A stretch of DNA of 64,000 bases from JBCBSP01 sp039819095 (lineage in GTDB: Bacteria > Pseudomonadota > Alphaproteobacteria > Caulobacterales > Maricaulaceae), in contig JBCBSP010000005.1 of assembly GCA_039819095.1 (NCBI GenBank), positions 124,001 through 188,000 of the forward strand. The letters are read 5' to 3'. This document shows, piece by piece, positions 56,290-64,000 of the stretch. Position 1 is the first letter of the stretch; every line of letters begins with the position of its first letter. The notes under the pieces are model-generated. The model did no database searches, had not been told where the DNA came from, and saw nothing but the letters and a program-made list of their open reading frames with translations. Position numbers and translations under genes: made by a program.

Positions 56290-57162
56290 ATGTCCACGCT
56301 CTGGCGTCTGACCGCCCTTGGCCCTCTGGCTGCGTTGCGCGCGGCGAATGATCGTTTGAACGCTTTGGAAGAAGCGCCCGGGCTTGGCTATTCGCTGTTT
56401 GAAGACGGCGAGCCGGGCGGCGGGCGGTTTGACGCGCTGTTTGACGGCGCCATTGACGCGGACGCCTTCGTGGAGCGGGCCGGGCTGAACGCGCCGGGCG
56501 TGGAAATCGATTTCGGGCCCTTGCCGGAAGCGGACTGGGTGGCGATGTCGCTGGCCGGCTTGCCTCCGGTGGAGGCGGGGCGGTTCGTGGTTCACGGCTC
56601 GCACACCGATGTCGAGGCGCTGACGGACGGCGCGCAGCCCATACTGATCGAAGCCGGCCCGGCTTTCGGCACCGGCCATCACGGCACGACGAAGGGCTGT
56701 CTCATCGCGCTGGACCGTCTTGAGCGCGGCGCGCCGGCGCCGAAGCGCGTGCTGGATCTGGGCTGCGGGACCGGCGCGCTCGCCATCGCTGCGGCCATGT
56801 TGTGGCCAAGAGCTGAGATCATCGCGTCCGATATCGACCCGGAGGCGGTGGCCGAAACCGATATCAATGCTGACAAGAATGGTATGGCCGCACGCATAAG
56901 CGCTTGGACCGCCGACGGCTTCGACCATGAAGCGCTCAACGGGCCGTTCGATCTGATCCTCGCCAATATTCTGGCCGGGCCGCTTCAGGAGCTGGCCCGC
57001 GCTCTGAGCGCTCGACTGACGCCCGGCGGCGTGACCGTGCTGTCCGGGCTTCTGGAGGAGCAGGAAGCCGCCGTACGCGCCGCCTATGAGGCTGAAGACC
57101 TGACCCTGCTCGAACGCGACAGCCTGGATGGCTGGGTGATCTTAAGCTTCCGCGCCGGTTGA
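56290..57162 (+). CDS. prmA: PrmA: ribosomal protein L11 methyltransferase
   Basis: 290 residues. The SAM-binding core is VLDLGCGTGALAIAAAMLWP with DIDPEAVAETDINAD, and the PrmA catalytic segment is LILANILAGPLQELA. FGTGHHGTTKGCL precedes the core, as is typical (FGTGxHxTT). It trimethylates L11. It stands alone after a repeat-rich gap. Confidence 0.94.
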   Translation: MSTLWRLTALGPLAALRAANDRLNALEEAPGLGYSLFEDGEPGGGRFDALFDGAIDADAFVERAGLNAPGVEIDFGPLPEADWVAMSLAGLPPVEAGRFVVHGSHTDVEALTDGAQPILIEAGPAFGTGHHGTTKGCLIALDRLERGAPAPKRVLDLGCGTGALAIAAAMLWPRAEIIASDIDPEAVAETDINADKNGMAARISAWTADGFDHEALNGPFDLILANILAGPLQELARALSARLTPGGVTVLSGLLEEQEAAVRAAYEAEDLTLLERDSLDGWVILSFRAG

Positions 57163-57217
57163 GCGGACTGAGAGGCGCCGGAAGGCGCGTGAGTCGCTGG
57201 CGCTTGATTCAAGTCGA

Positions 57218-57247
57218 CATATCTGGTTTTCTCGATTTATGGATATG
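57218..57247. promoter_or_regulatory. Inverted repeat at the arsR start (operator candidate)
   Basis: CATATC (57218-57223) and GATATG (57242-57247) form an inverted repeat that includes the arsR start codon. ArsR repressors often bind such AT-rich repeats near their own start. No ribosome site is visible, so the transcript may be leaderless. Confidence 0.4.
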
Positions 57248-57556
57248 AAAAGCGCCCTTTCGACACTTGACGCGCTGGCTCAGGAGAGCCGCATGGAGAT
57301 CTTCCGACTGCTGGTGCGTGCCGGAGCCGATGGGATGCCGGCCGGTGCAATCGCCGAGCAACTCGCACTGCGCCAGAACACCTGTTCCACCAATCTCGCC
57401 ATCTTGAGCCGCGCAGACCTGATTTGCGCACGGCGTTCGGGGCGCAATGTCATCTACTCGGCGAACTTCACCGCCATGAGCGCGCTGATCAGCTTTCTGA
57501 TGGAAGACTGCTGTGCAGGCGCGCTTACCTCTCAAACCGAAGGAGCCTGCGCATGA
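57239..57556 (+). CDS. arsR: ArsR-family metalloregulator
   Basis: 105 residues. Winged helix (IAEQLALRQNTCSTNLAILSRADL, residues ~38-62). The metal-binding thiols are likely C91, C92 and C104 at the C terminus (EDCCAGA, EGACA), like the AfArsR type in which a C-terminal Cys pair and a third Cys bind arsenite, rather than the E. coli CxC motif in the DNA-binding helix. The start is ATG 57239 or 57245. It overlaps the lyase gene by four bases. Confidence 0.88.
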   Translation: MDMKSALSTLDALAQESRMEIFRLLVRAGADGMPAGAIAEQLALRQNTCSTNLAILSRADLICARRSGRNVIYSANFTAMSALISFLMEDCCAGALTSQTEGACA

Positions 57557-57999
57557 AACGGTTTCACCTCGCCCTCACCGTCTCTGACCTTCAGCGTTCA
57601 GTGGCGTTCTACTCTACCCTCTTCGGCGCCAGGCCCAGCGTTCTGGAGGAGGATTACGCGAAGTGGATGCTGGATGATCCGCGCGTGAATCTGTCCCTGT
57701 CCACCCATGGCGGGATCAAGGGCGTCGATCATGTCGGCGTGGAGGCGGAAACCAGCGAAGAGTTGGCTGATCTTCGCGCGGCGCTCGTGGCGGCGGGCGA
57801 GCCCCTGCTCGACCAGCCGGAAGTTCAGTGCTGCTACGCGCAATCGTCAAAGACCTGGACGCGCGACCCGGACGGGGTGGCGTGGGAGACCTTCCAGAGC
57901 TTTGGGCGAACCGCCGAATACGGCGATGGCGAACGCGATCGCGCGCGCATCGCGGATGAAACGACCGCTGACACGGCGGCGGCGGAATCGTGCTGCTGA
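57553..57999 (+). CDS. arsI: ArsI-like C-As lyase (VOC family dioxygenase)
   Basis: 148 residues, one glyoxalase/VOC-type unit duplicated in the fold. The vicinal cysteines C93/C94 in VQCCYAQSSK match the pair that binds trivalent organoarsenicals in ArsI; H5, H60 and E112 are at the places of the iron ligands. ArsI removes methyl or aryl groups from arsenic. The CadI name is used for the same family, so cadmium response is the alternative. It ends in ESCC, another possible metal site. Confidence 0.85.
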   Translation: MKRFHLALTVSDLQRSVAFYSTLFGARPSVLEEDYAKWMLDDPRVNLSLSTHGGIKGVDHVGVEAETSEELADLRAALVAAGEPLLDQPEVQCCYAQSSKTWTRDPDGVAWETFQSFGRTAEYGDGERDRARIADETTADTAAAESCC

Positions 58000-58103
58000 G
58001 AAAAAGGCTCTCACCCTGGCGCGCCGTGATGGGGGCGATGCGCGGTATGGGGGGGCTGCGCAAAGGTCGGCGCGGCCAGGGCGAGAGGGCTGTTCCGCAG
58101 GCC

Positions 58104-58265
58104 TTAGCGGCGGCGGATCACAGCGTAGAGCCCGGCGCGTTCGAACACGCCGTTCCAGTCGAATGATCGCGGTTCGGACCGAAGCCCGGCGCGCTCGCGG
58201 CGTTGCAGCGATGAGGGGATCGCGTCGCAGCCCATCAGGCGCAGATGATCATTGGCGTGGAACAT
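58104..58265 (-). CDS. Small hypothetical protein (53 residues)
   Basis: The frame starts with ATG at 58265, preceded by TTGAGG about ten bases upstream, and reads MFHANDHLRLMGCDAIPSSL... to AGLYAVIRRR. It has protein-like composition and coherent codon use, and the other strand shows no competing gene. Function unknown. It fills most of the gap between arsI and the aminopeptidase gene. Confidence 0.5.
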   Translation of the reverse strand: MFHANDHLRLMGCDAIPSSLQRRERAGLRSEPRSFDWNGVFERAGLYAVIRRR

Positions 58266-58411
58266 GGTGGTTCGACCTCAAGCTCTGATGAGAGATATCG
58301 CGGCGCGTGACCGTTTTGTGAAGCGCCGCCCTTGCATGGCCGATATGCATTGTGTGCAGTGGTGGCCGCTCAGCGATTGATCGACGCGCCCGCGCGCTCT
58401 AGCGTCGCGCC

Positions 58412-60247
58412 ATGACCCAGCTTTTCCAGACCTACGACGTGAAAGGCGGCCCGCAATGGGGCCGCGAGAACCTGCCCAGGCTGCGTGATGCGCTGAAGGC
58501 GGCCGGCCTTGACGGGGTGATCATCCCGCACGAGGACGAGTACAATAATGAATACCTGCCGGCCAACGCCGAACGTCTGTCCTGGGCGACCGGCTTCACC
58601 GGCTCTGCGGGCGCGGCGGTGGTGATGGCGGACCGCGCGGTCGTTCTGGTGGATGGCCGCTACACCCTTCAGGTCCGCGATCAGGTGGATACAGAGCTGT
58701 TCGAGATCGCCGATCTTGTCGAGACCGGCGCGCATGGCTGGCTTCGCGCCAATGCGAAATCCGGCGAGAAGATCGGATATGATCCGCGCCTGCATTCGCC
58801 TGATGCGCTGGGCCATCTGCAGATGGCCGCCGATGCGGCGGGCGCTGAACTCGTCGGGGTTGACCCGCACCCGGTCGATACCGCCTGGTCCGACCGCCCG
58901 CCCGCGCCCAGCGCGGCGGTTCACCCCCACCCCATCGAGTTTTCCGGCGAAGCCCATGGCGACAAGCGCGCACGCATCGCCAGGGCGGTGAGCCAGGCCG
59001 GCGCCGATCACGCGGTGGTCACGGACCCGGCCTCCATCGCCTGGCTGTTCAATCTGCGCGGCGGAGATGTCGCCTGCACCCCCCTGCCCCTGTCCTCGGC
59101 CTTGATCGACGCGGACGGCAAGGCGAGCCTGTTCATCCATGAAGCCAAGCTGACCGATGCGGCCCGCAGCCATCTTGGCAATGAGGTGGCGATCCGCCCT
59201 GAAGCGGAGTTCGAAGACGCGCTGACCGGCCTGTCCGGCAAGACCGTGATCGCGGACCCGGCCACCGCGTCGGTCTGGGTGTTCCAGAAGCTGGATGCCG
59301 GAGGCGCGACGATCAAACGCCAGCGCGATCCGGTCGCCCTTCCAAAGGCCTGCAAGAACGAGGTGGAGATCGAAGGCGCCCGCCAGGCGCATATCCGCGA
59401 CGGGGCGGCCATTGTGCGCTTTCTGCACTGGCTGGACACCGAAGCCCAGTCCGGCGCGATCGACGAGATTGAAGCCGCCACGCGGCTGGAACACTTCCGC
59501 CGCCAGAGTCCGCAATTGCGCGACATCTCGTTTGAGACGATTTCAGGCGCCGGCCCGAACGGGGCGGTGGTTCACTACCGGGTGAATACCGACACGGTGC
59601 GCAAGCTTGAAACCGGGTCGCTCTATCTGGTTGATTCCGGCGGCCAGTACGCCGACGGCACGACCGACATCACGCGTACAATTCCCATCGGGGAGCCGAC
59701 CGCGGAGATGCGCCGGCACTTCACCCTGGTGCTGAAAGGCCATATCGCGTTGTCGGCCGTGCGCTTTCCGGTCGGCGTCAGCGGATCTCAGCTGGATGCA
59801 TTGGCGCGTCTGCCGCTCTGGCGGGCCGGGCTCGACTATGATCACGGCACCGGGCACGGCGTGGGCAGCTATCTCGGCGTCCATGAGGGCCCCCAGCGCA
59901 TCGCCAAGGCCAGCAACACGGTCGCCCTGGAGCCGGGCATGATCGTATCGAACGAACCCGGCTACTATAAGACCGGCTCTTACGGCATCCGGATCGAGAA
60001 CCTGCAAGTGGTCACGCCGGCTGCGCCGGTCCGGGACGGCGAACGCGACATGCTCGGCTTTGAAACCCTGACCATGGCGCCGATCCACCGCAAGCTGATC
60101 GACACCCATCTGCTGACCAGCGAGGAGTTGGCGTGGCTCGACGCCTATCACGCCGAGGTGCGCAAGCGCGTCCTGCCGCTCCTGGATGGCGAGCCGGTCG
60201 AATGGCTGATGCAGGCGTGCGAACCGTTTTACGGGGCGACGCCTTAA
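58412..60247 (+). CDS. Aminopeptidase P family Xaa-Pro aminopeptidase
   Basis: 611 residues, longer than bacterial PepP and like eukaryotic XPNPEP1: two creatinase-like N-terminal domains (residues ~15-155 and ~160-320) and a C-terminal M24 metallopeptidase. Metal ligands are visible: D in LYLVDSGGQYADGTTDIT (two Asp), His in GTGHGVGSYLGVHE, Glu in SNEPGYYK, and Glu in IRIENLQVV. It releases an N-terminal residue before proline in the cytoplasm. Confidence 0.95.
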   Translation: MTQLFQTYDVKGGPQWGRENLPRLRDALKAAGLDGVIIPHEDEYNNEYLPANAERLSWATGFTGSAGAAVVMADRAVVLVDGRYTLQVRDQVDTELFEIADLVETGAHGWLRANAKSGEKIGYDPRLHSPDALGHLQMAADAAGAELVGVDPHPVDTAWSDRPPAPSAAVHPHPIEFSGEAHGDKRARIARAVSQAGADHAVVTDPASIAWLFNLRGGDVACTPLPLSSALIDADGKASLFIHEAKLTDAARSHLGNEVAIRPEAEFEDALTGLSGKTVIADPATASVWVFQKLDAGGATIKRQRDPVALPKACKNEVEIEGARQAHIRDGAAIVRFLHWLDTEAQSGAIDEIEAATRLEHFRRQSPQLRDISFETISGAGPNGAVVHYRVNTDTVRKLETGSLYLVDSGGQYADGTTDITRTIPIGEPTAEMRRHFTLVLKGHIALSAVRFPVGVSGSQLDALARLPLWRAGLDYDHGTGHGVGSYLGVHEGPQRIAKASNTVALEPGMIVSNEPGYYKTGSYGIRIENLQVVTPAAPVRDGERDMLGFETLTMAPIHRKLIDTHLLTSEELAWLDAYHAEVRKRVLPLLDGEPVEWLMQACEPFYGATP

Positions 60248-60252
60248 CCCGC

Positions 60253-62364
60253 TTAGCCTTCGATCAGCGCCAACCACTCGTCTTCGGTGAGAACCGCGAC
60301 GCCGAGCTCAGCGGCCTTTTTCAGCTTCGAGCCCGCGCCCGGCCCGGCGACGAGATAATCGGTCTTGCCCGACACCGAACCGGCGACCCTGGCGCCGAGG
60401 CTCTGCGCACGCGCCTTGGCTTCATCACGGGTGAAGCGCCCCAGCGCGCCGGTGAAGACGACCGTCTTGCCGGCGACCGGTGTATCGGCGGCCACCGCTT
60501 CAGCGTCCTCGATGTCGACCTGCGCCACCAGACGATCCAGTGCAGCGCGATTATGCGCCTCCTTGAAGAAGCGGGCGATGGCGTCAACGGCCGTCTCGCC
60601 CATGCCGTCAATCGACAACATGGCTTCGCGCGCCTCGCCATCCTCAACCGCCGCCTCGGCGGCGTCGCGAAACGCCGTCCAGCTTGAATAGGTGCGCGCC
60701 AGAAGCCGCGAGGTTTCCTCGCCGACATGGCGAACGCCGAGCGCATTGATGAAGCGGGCGAGCGCAATGGTGCGCCGCGCTTCGATGGCGCTGAACAGGT
60801 TGGCGGCTGATTTTTCGCCCCAGCCCTCCCGCTCAGCGATGGGCGGGATGATTTCGCCCGCCTCATCGCGCTTCGCCAGCGTGAAAATATCGGCCGGCTC
60901 TGTCACCGCGCCTTCCTCGTAGAACGCCTCGATCTGCTTTTCGCCCAGGCCTTCAATGTCGAATGCCTTGCGCGCGACGAAATGCTTCAGGTGCTCCTTG
61001 CGCTGGAAGGGGCAGGCGAACTCGCCAGTGCAGCGGCGAACGACAGAGACCTCGCCGGTGCGCGGATTGATCTCTCGCTCGGCCGACGTGGTGAGCGGGC
61101 ATGGACAGGTCTTCGGAAACTGGAACGGTTCAGCATCAGCGGGGCGTTTTTCAGGTATCGCCTGAACGATCTGCGGGATGACATCCCCGGCGCGCTGAAC
61201 AACGACCGTATCGCCGACGCGGACATCCTTGCGCGCGATCTCGTCTTCATTGTGCAGGGTGGCGTTGGACACAACGACCCCGCCGACGGTGACCGGTTCA
61301 AGCTTGGCCACCGGGGTGAGCGCGCCGGTGCGGCCGACCTGGATCTCGATATCCTTCAAGACGGTGACCGCCTGTTCCGGCGAGAATTTATGCGCGACCG
61401 CCCAGCGCGGGGCGCGACTGACGAAGCCGAGCCGGGCCTGCAGGTCGAGCCGGTCCACCTTGTAGACCACACCGTCAATATCATAGCCAAGGCTCGCCCG
61501 GCGCGCGTCGAGATCGCGATAGATATCCATCAGCGCGGCGGCGTCGCCCGCCCGTTTCATATCTCCATTGGTGGTGAAGCCGAGCGCCTTCAGGCGTTGA
61601 ACCGCTTCATATTGCGTCCCCGCCAGAGGTTCGGAGACCTCACCCCAGGCATAGGCGAAAAAGCGCAGCGGACGGCTGGCGGTGATCTGCGGGTTGATCT
61701 GGCGCAGGCTGCCGGCTGCGGCGTTGCGCGGATTCTTGTAGGCCGGTTTACCGGCTTGCTCCTGCGCGGCGTTCAGCTCAGCGAAGTCGGCGTGGCTGAG
61801 ATAGACCTCGCCGCGCACCTCCACGATGTCTGGCGCGCCGTCGGGCAGGGTTTCAGGAATGTCCTGCACCGTACGCAAATTCTCAGTGACGTCCTCGCCG
61901 GTCGCGCCGTCCCCGCGCGTCGCGCCAACGACCAACCGGCCCTGCTCATAGCGCAGACTGGCGGAAAGACCGTCAATCTTCGGCTCGGCGGTGAAGACCA
62001 GCGCCTCATGTTCGGCAATGTTCAGGAAACGCCGGACGCGGGCGACGAAATCGCGAACATCGCCTTCATCAAACGCGTTGGAGAGCGACAGCATCGGCAC
62101 GGCGTGACGCACCTCGCCGAACTTGCCGGCCGGTTTCGCGCCGATGCGTTCGTTCGGGCTGTCCGCGCGTTTCAGGTTGGGAAAGCGCGCCTCAATCTCG
62201 GTGTTCCGGGTGCGCAGCGCATCATATGCAGCATCGGAAATCTTCGGCGCATCATCCTGGTAATAGGCCGCATCATGGCGCGCGATTTCCTTGGCTAAGC
62301 GGTCTAGCTCGGTGCGCGCCTCTTCTTCGGTGAGCGCAGCCGGGTCTTTCAGGGCGGGCGTCAT
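60253..62364 (-). CDS. ligA: LigA: NAD-dependent DNA ligase
   Basis: 703 residues. The adenylated Lys is in AEPKIDGLSASLRYE, with OB-fold, a four-Cys zinc finger (TCPCPLTT to CTGEFACPF), helix-hairpin-helix repeats, and a C-terminal BRCT domain from ~625 (VFTGALGRFTRDEAK). It seals nicks in replication and repair. It overlaps recN by four bases, the usual alphaproteobacterial recN-ligA order. Confidence 0.98.
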   Translation of the reverse strand: MTPALKDPAALTEEEARTELDRLAKEIARHDAAYYQDDAPKISDAAYDALRTRNTEIEARFPNLKRADSPNERIGAKPAGKFGEVRHAVPMLSLSNAFDEGDVRDFVARVRRFLNIAEHEALVFTAEPKIDGLSASLRYEQGRLVVGATRGDGATGEDVTENLRTVQDIPETLPDGAPDIVEVRGEVYLSHADFAELNAAQEQAGKPAYKNPRNAAAGSLRQINPQITASRPLRFFAYAWGEVSEPLAGTQYEAVQRLKALGFTTNGDMKRAGDAAALMDIYRDLDARRASLGYDIDGVVYKVDRLDLQARLGFVSRAPRWAVAHKFSPEQAVTVLKDIEIQVGRTGALTPVAKLEPVTVGGVVVSNATLHNEDEIARKDVRVGDTVVVQRAGDVIPQIVQAIPEKRPADAEPFQFPKTCPCPLTTSAEREINPRTGEVSVVRRCTGEFACPFQRKEHLKHFVARKAFDIEGLGEKQIEAFYEEGAVTEPADIFTLAKRDEAGEIIPPIAEREGWGEKSAANLFSAIEARRTIALARFINALGVRHVGEETSRLLARTYSSWTAFRDAAEAAVEDGEAREAMLSIDGMGETAVDAIARFFKEAHNRAALDRLVAQVDIEDAEAVAADTPVAGKTVVFTGALGRFTRDEAKARAQSLGARVAGSVSGKTDYLVAGPGAGSKLKKAAELGVAVLTEDEWLALIEG

Positions 62365-64000
62365 CGGTTCATCAACTGATCGGCTGCGGCGCGCGCGGCT
62401 TCGGTGATCTCAGCGCCGGAAAGCATGCGCGCGATTTCCTCGCGGCGCTCACCTGAATCAAGCGAACGCACGTTCGTTCTCATACTGTCCGATTCAGCGC
62501 TTTTCTCAATCTTCATATGGTGGTCGGCCCGCGCGGCGACCTGCGGGGAGTGGGTGACAACCAACGTCTGCCCGCCCTCGGCCAGACGCAGAAGTCGCGC
62601 GCCCACCGCATCGGCGACAGCCCCGCCAACGCCCTGATCAACCTCATCAAATATGAGGACCCGGCCATCCTCATCGGCGGCGAGACACACTTTCAGCGCC
62701 AGGCCGAAACGCGACAGCTCGCCGCCCGAAGCGATCTTGTCCAGCGGACCGAAAGGCGTGCCGGGATTGGTGGAGACCTCGAAAAAGACCTGATCGCACC
62801 CGTGCGGGCCAGCGCGCGCCTCGTCGGTCTGCACCGCGACACGAAACTGCGCCTTATCCAGCTTCAACGGCGCGAGCTCCGTCATCACAGACCGGGCGAG
62901 CGCGTCGGCGGCCTTAACCCGCGTTGCGGTGAGCGCGTCGGCGGACCGGGCATAATCGGCCTCCACCGCAGCCAGAGCGGCTGCAGCCTCGCGCACCCGG
63001 TCATCGGCATTTTCGATTGCATCAAGACGCTCAGCCAGCGTACTGCGAAGCGCCGCCAGCTGGTCGACCTCGGTTTCATGTTTTCGAGCCGCCGCGCGCA
63101 ATGCAAAAAGCCGCTCTTCGACCTGCTCCAACCGACCGGGCTCCACCACAAAGGCCCGCCCCGCCTCGGTCAGCGCATCTTCGGCTTCATTGAACTCGAT
63201 CAGCGCCCGGTCCAAAGCGCCGGCGGCGCGCTCAACGGCGCGCAAGGCCGCCTGGGCTGTGGTCGTGGGCCCGTCATGCGCCGTCGTATCGCCGTCTTCG
63301 GCGCCGAGCGCGTCGCGCACACGCTCCAGCCCGCGCAGAGCTGAATTGAGCCGGGAACCGAGCCCCTGATCGCCGCCCAGGGCGGACTGGGCGTCCTGCA
63401 GGTCCTCCAGCGCACGTTCAGCCTGCTGAAGGAATTTGCGTTCCTCAGCCAGCGAGCCTTCTTCACCGGTCCCTGGCTGGAGCGCATCCAGCTCTTCGAC
63501 CGCATGGCGAAGAAAGCCCTCCTCTTCAGCCGAACGATCACGCGCTGCGGTGAGATCCTCCAGCCGCTGGCGCGCTTCGGCCAGCATCCGCCAGGCCTCG
63601 GTGACGGCCATTCGCTGCGAGGCGTTGCGCGCATGGGCGTCCAGCAGCCCGCGGTGGGTTTTCGGATCGAGCAGGCCGCGCCCGTCGTGCTGGCCGTGAA
63701 TCTCAACCAGCACCGCGCCCAGCGAACGCAGGAGCCCGACCGAGGCCGGTTGATCATTGATGTGGGCGCGCGAGCGACCATCGGCTGTCACCGTGCGGCG
63801 CAGGATCAGGGTCTCTCCGGGCTCGGCCTCCACTCCGGCCTCGTCCAGCAGCGGCCAGGCCGGGTGCGAAACGCTCAGATCGAACACAGCCGCAGCCGAG
63901 CCCTGCGCAGCGCCGGCGCGCACCTTCGCCCGGTCCGCCCGATCGCCGCAGGCCAGCGCCAGAGCGCCCAGTAGAATGGATTTGCCCGCCCCGGTCTCAC
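62361..64000 (-). CDS. recN: RecN: DNA repair ATPase (partial, N terminus outside window)
   Basis: SMC-like double-strand break repair protein. The frame is open to the right edge, where ETGAGKSILLGALALACGDR is the Walker A region, so only ~30-40 residues are missing. EIHGQHDGRGLLDP (QH-containing signature), a coiled-coil centre (~130-370), the SGGELSRF signature and Walker B LIFDEVDQGVGGAVA follow. It should be co-transcribed with ligA. Confidence 0.97.
   Translation of the reverse strand, partial: ETGAGKSILLGALALACGDRADRAKVRAGAAQGSAAAVFDLSVSHPAWPLLDEAGVEAEPGETLILRRTVTADGRSRAHINDQPASVGLLRSLGAVLVEIHGQHDGRGLLDPKTHRGLLDAHARNASQRMAVTEAWRMLAEARQRLEDLTAARDRSAEEEGFLRHAVEELDALQPGTGEEGSLAEERKFLQQAERALEDLQDAQSALGGDQGLGSRLNSALRGLERVRDALGAEDGDTTAHDGPTTTAQAALRAVERAAGALDRALIEFNEAEDALTEAGRAFVVEPGRLEQVEERLFALRAAARKHETEVDQLAALRSTLAERLDAIENADDRVREAAAALAAVEADYARSADALTATRVKAADALARSVMTELAPLKLDKAQFRVAVQTDEARAGPHGCDQVFFEVSTNPGTPFGPLDKIASGGELSRFGLALKVCLAADEDGRVLIFDEVDQGVGGAVADAVGARLLRLAEGGQTLVVTHSPQVAARADHHMKIEKSAESDSMRTNVRSLDSGERREEIARMLSGAEITEAARAAADQLMNR

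Noticed and set aside
57707..58288. Plus-strand frame of 193 codons after arsI
   Set aside because: Overlaps arsI in another frame and is Arg-rich without domain features; the minus-strand 53-residue frame is the better candidate there.
58370..59515. Minus-strand frame of 381 codons opposite the aminopeptidase gene
   Set aside because: Antisense shadow; the plus strand carries a complete M24 peptidase.

Overview
The window is GC-rich, gene-dense alphaproteobacterial chromosome. Several features point to a stalked or motile marine lineage close to Caulobacterales/Maricaulales (Hyphomonadaceae or Maricaulaceae such as Maricaulis or Oceanicaulis). These are an array of ~275-residue flagellins lacking D2/D3 domains, FlaF and FlbT, a FlmG-type flagellin glycosyltransferase, carB-greA and recN-ligA neighbourhoods, and a class GN sortase. 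The assignment is inferred from gene content only. No rRNA, tRNA or CRISPR array was found.

1-18.6 kb is a flagellin synthesis and glycosylation region. It starts with a FlaEY-like beta-propeller protein (cut by the left edge), then pseB, pseG and pseC of pseudaminic acid synthesis, four flagellin genes with a FlaG-like gene, and flaF-flbT. Three flagellin genes have a sigma-54 type -24/-12 promoter in front. Two of these also carry inverted repeats about 90 bases further upstream, as expected for enhancer-binding sites. On the opposite strand runs flmG - second PseG-like gene - sulfotransferase - ATP-grasp - SpsF-like cytidylyltransferase - NeuB/PseI-like synthase, almost all with overlapping start and stop codons. 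This looks like a dedicated pathway for making and modifying a nonulosonic acid and attaching it to flagellin. A bicupin protein converges on it.

18.7-30 kb is accessory and housekeeping DNA. It holds a MoxR-type AAA ATPase, a family of palindromic repeats enclosing an HTH protein and a GIY-YIG protein, a base-composition-shifted restriction island (m5C methyltransferase, putative endonuclease, Vsr), uvrB, a response regulator, a lipocalin, a transposase remnant and an AT-rich putative toxin-tail/immunity pair. A threonine aldolase ends it.

30-44 kb holds a class GN sortase with its VIT/VWA target protein, an aminotransferase, dps, a LysR regulator, a FtsX-type ABC exporter, trxB, an ELM1-family protein, and a BlaI/BlaR1-like pair whose membrane peptidase ends in a helical, TPR-like region. 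44-64 kb is mostly core metabolism and repair: greA, carB, a three-gene cassette with an antitoxin-like HTH protein, an HD hydrolase, thiolase, acs, a DcaP-like porin, a LuxR-type response regulator, prmA, arsR-arsI, an aminopeptidase P, ligA and recN (cut by the right edge).

Start codons were chosen from ribosome binding sites, overlaps and family N termini. Functions rest on recognised motifs, not on database searches.
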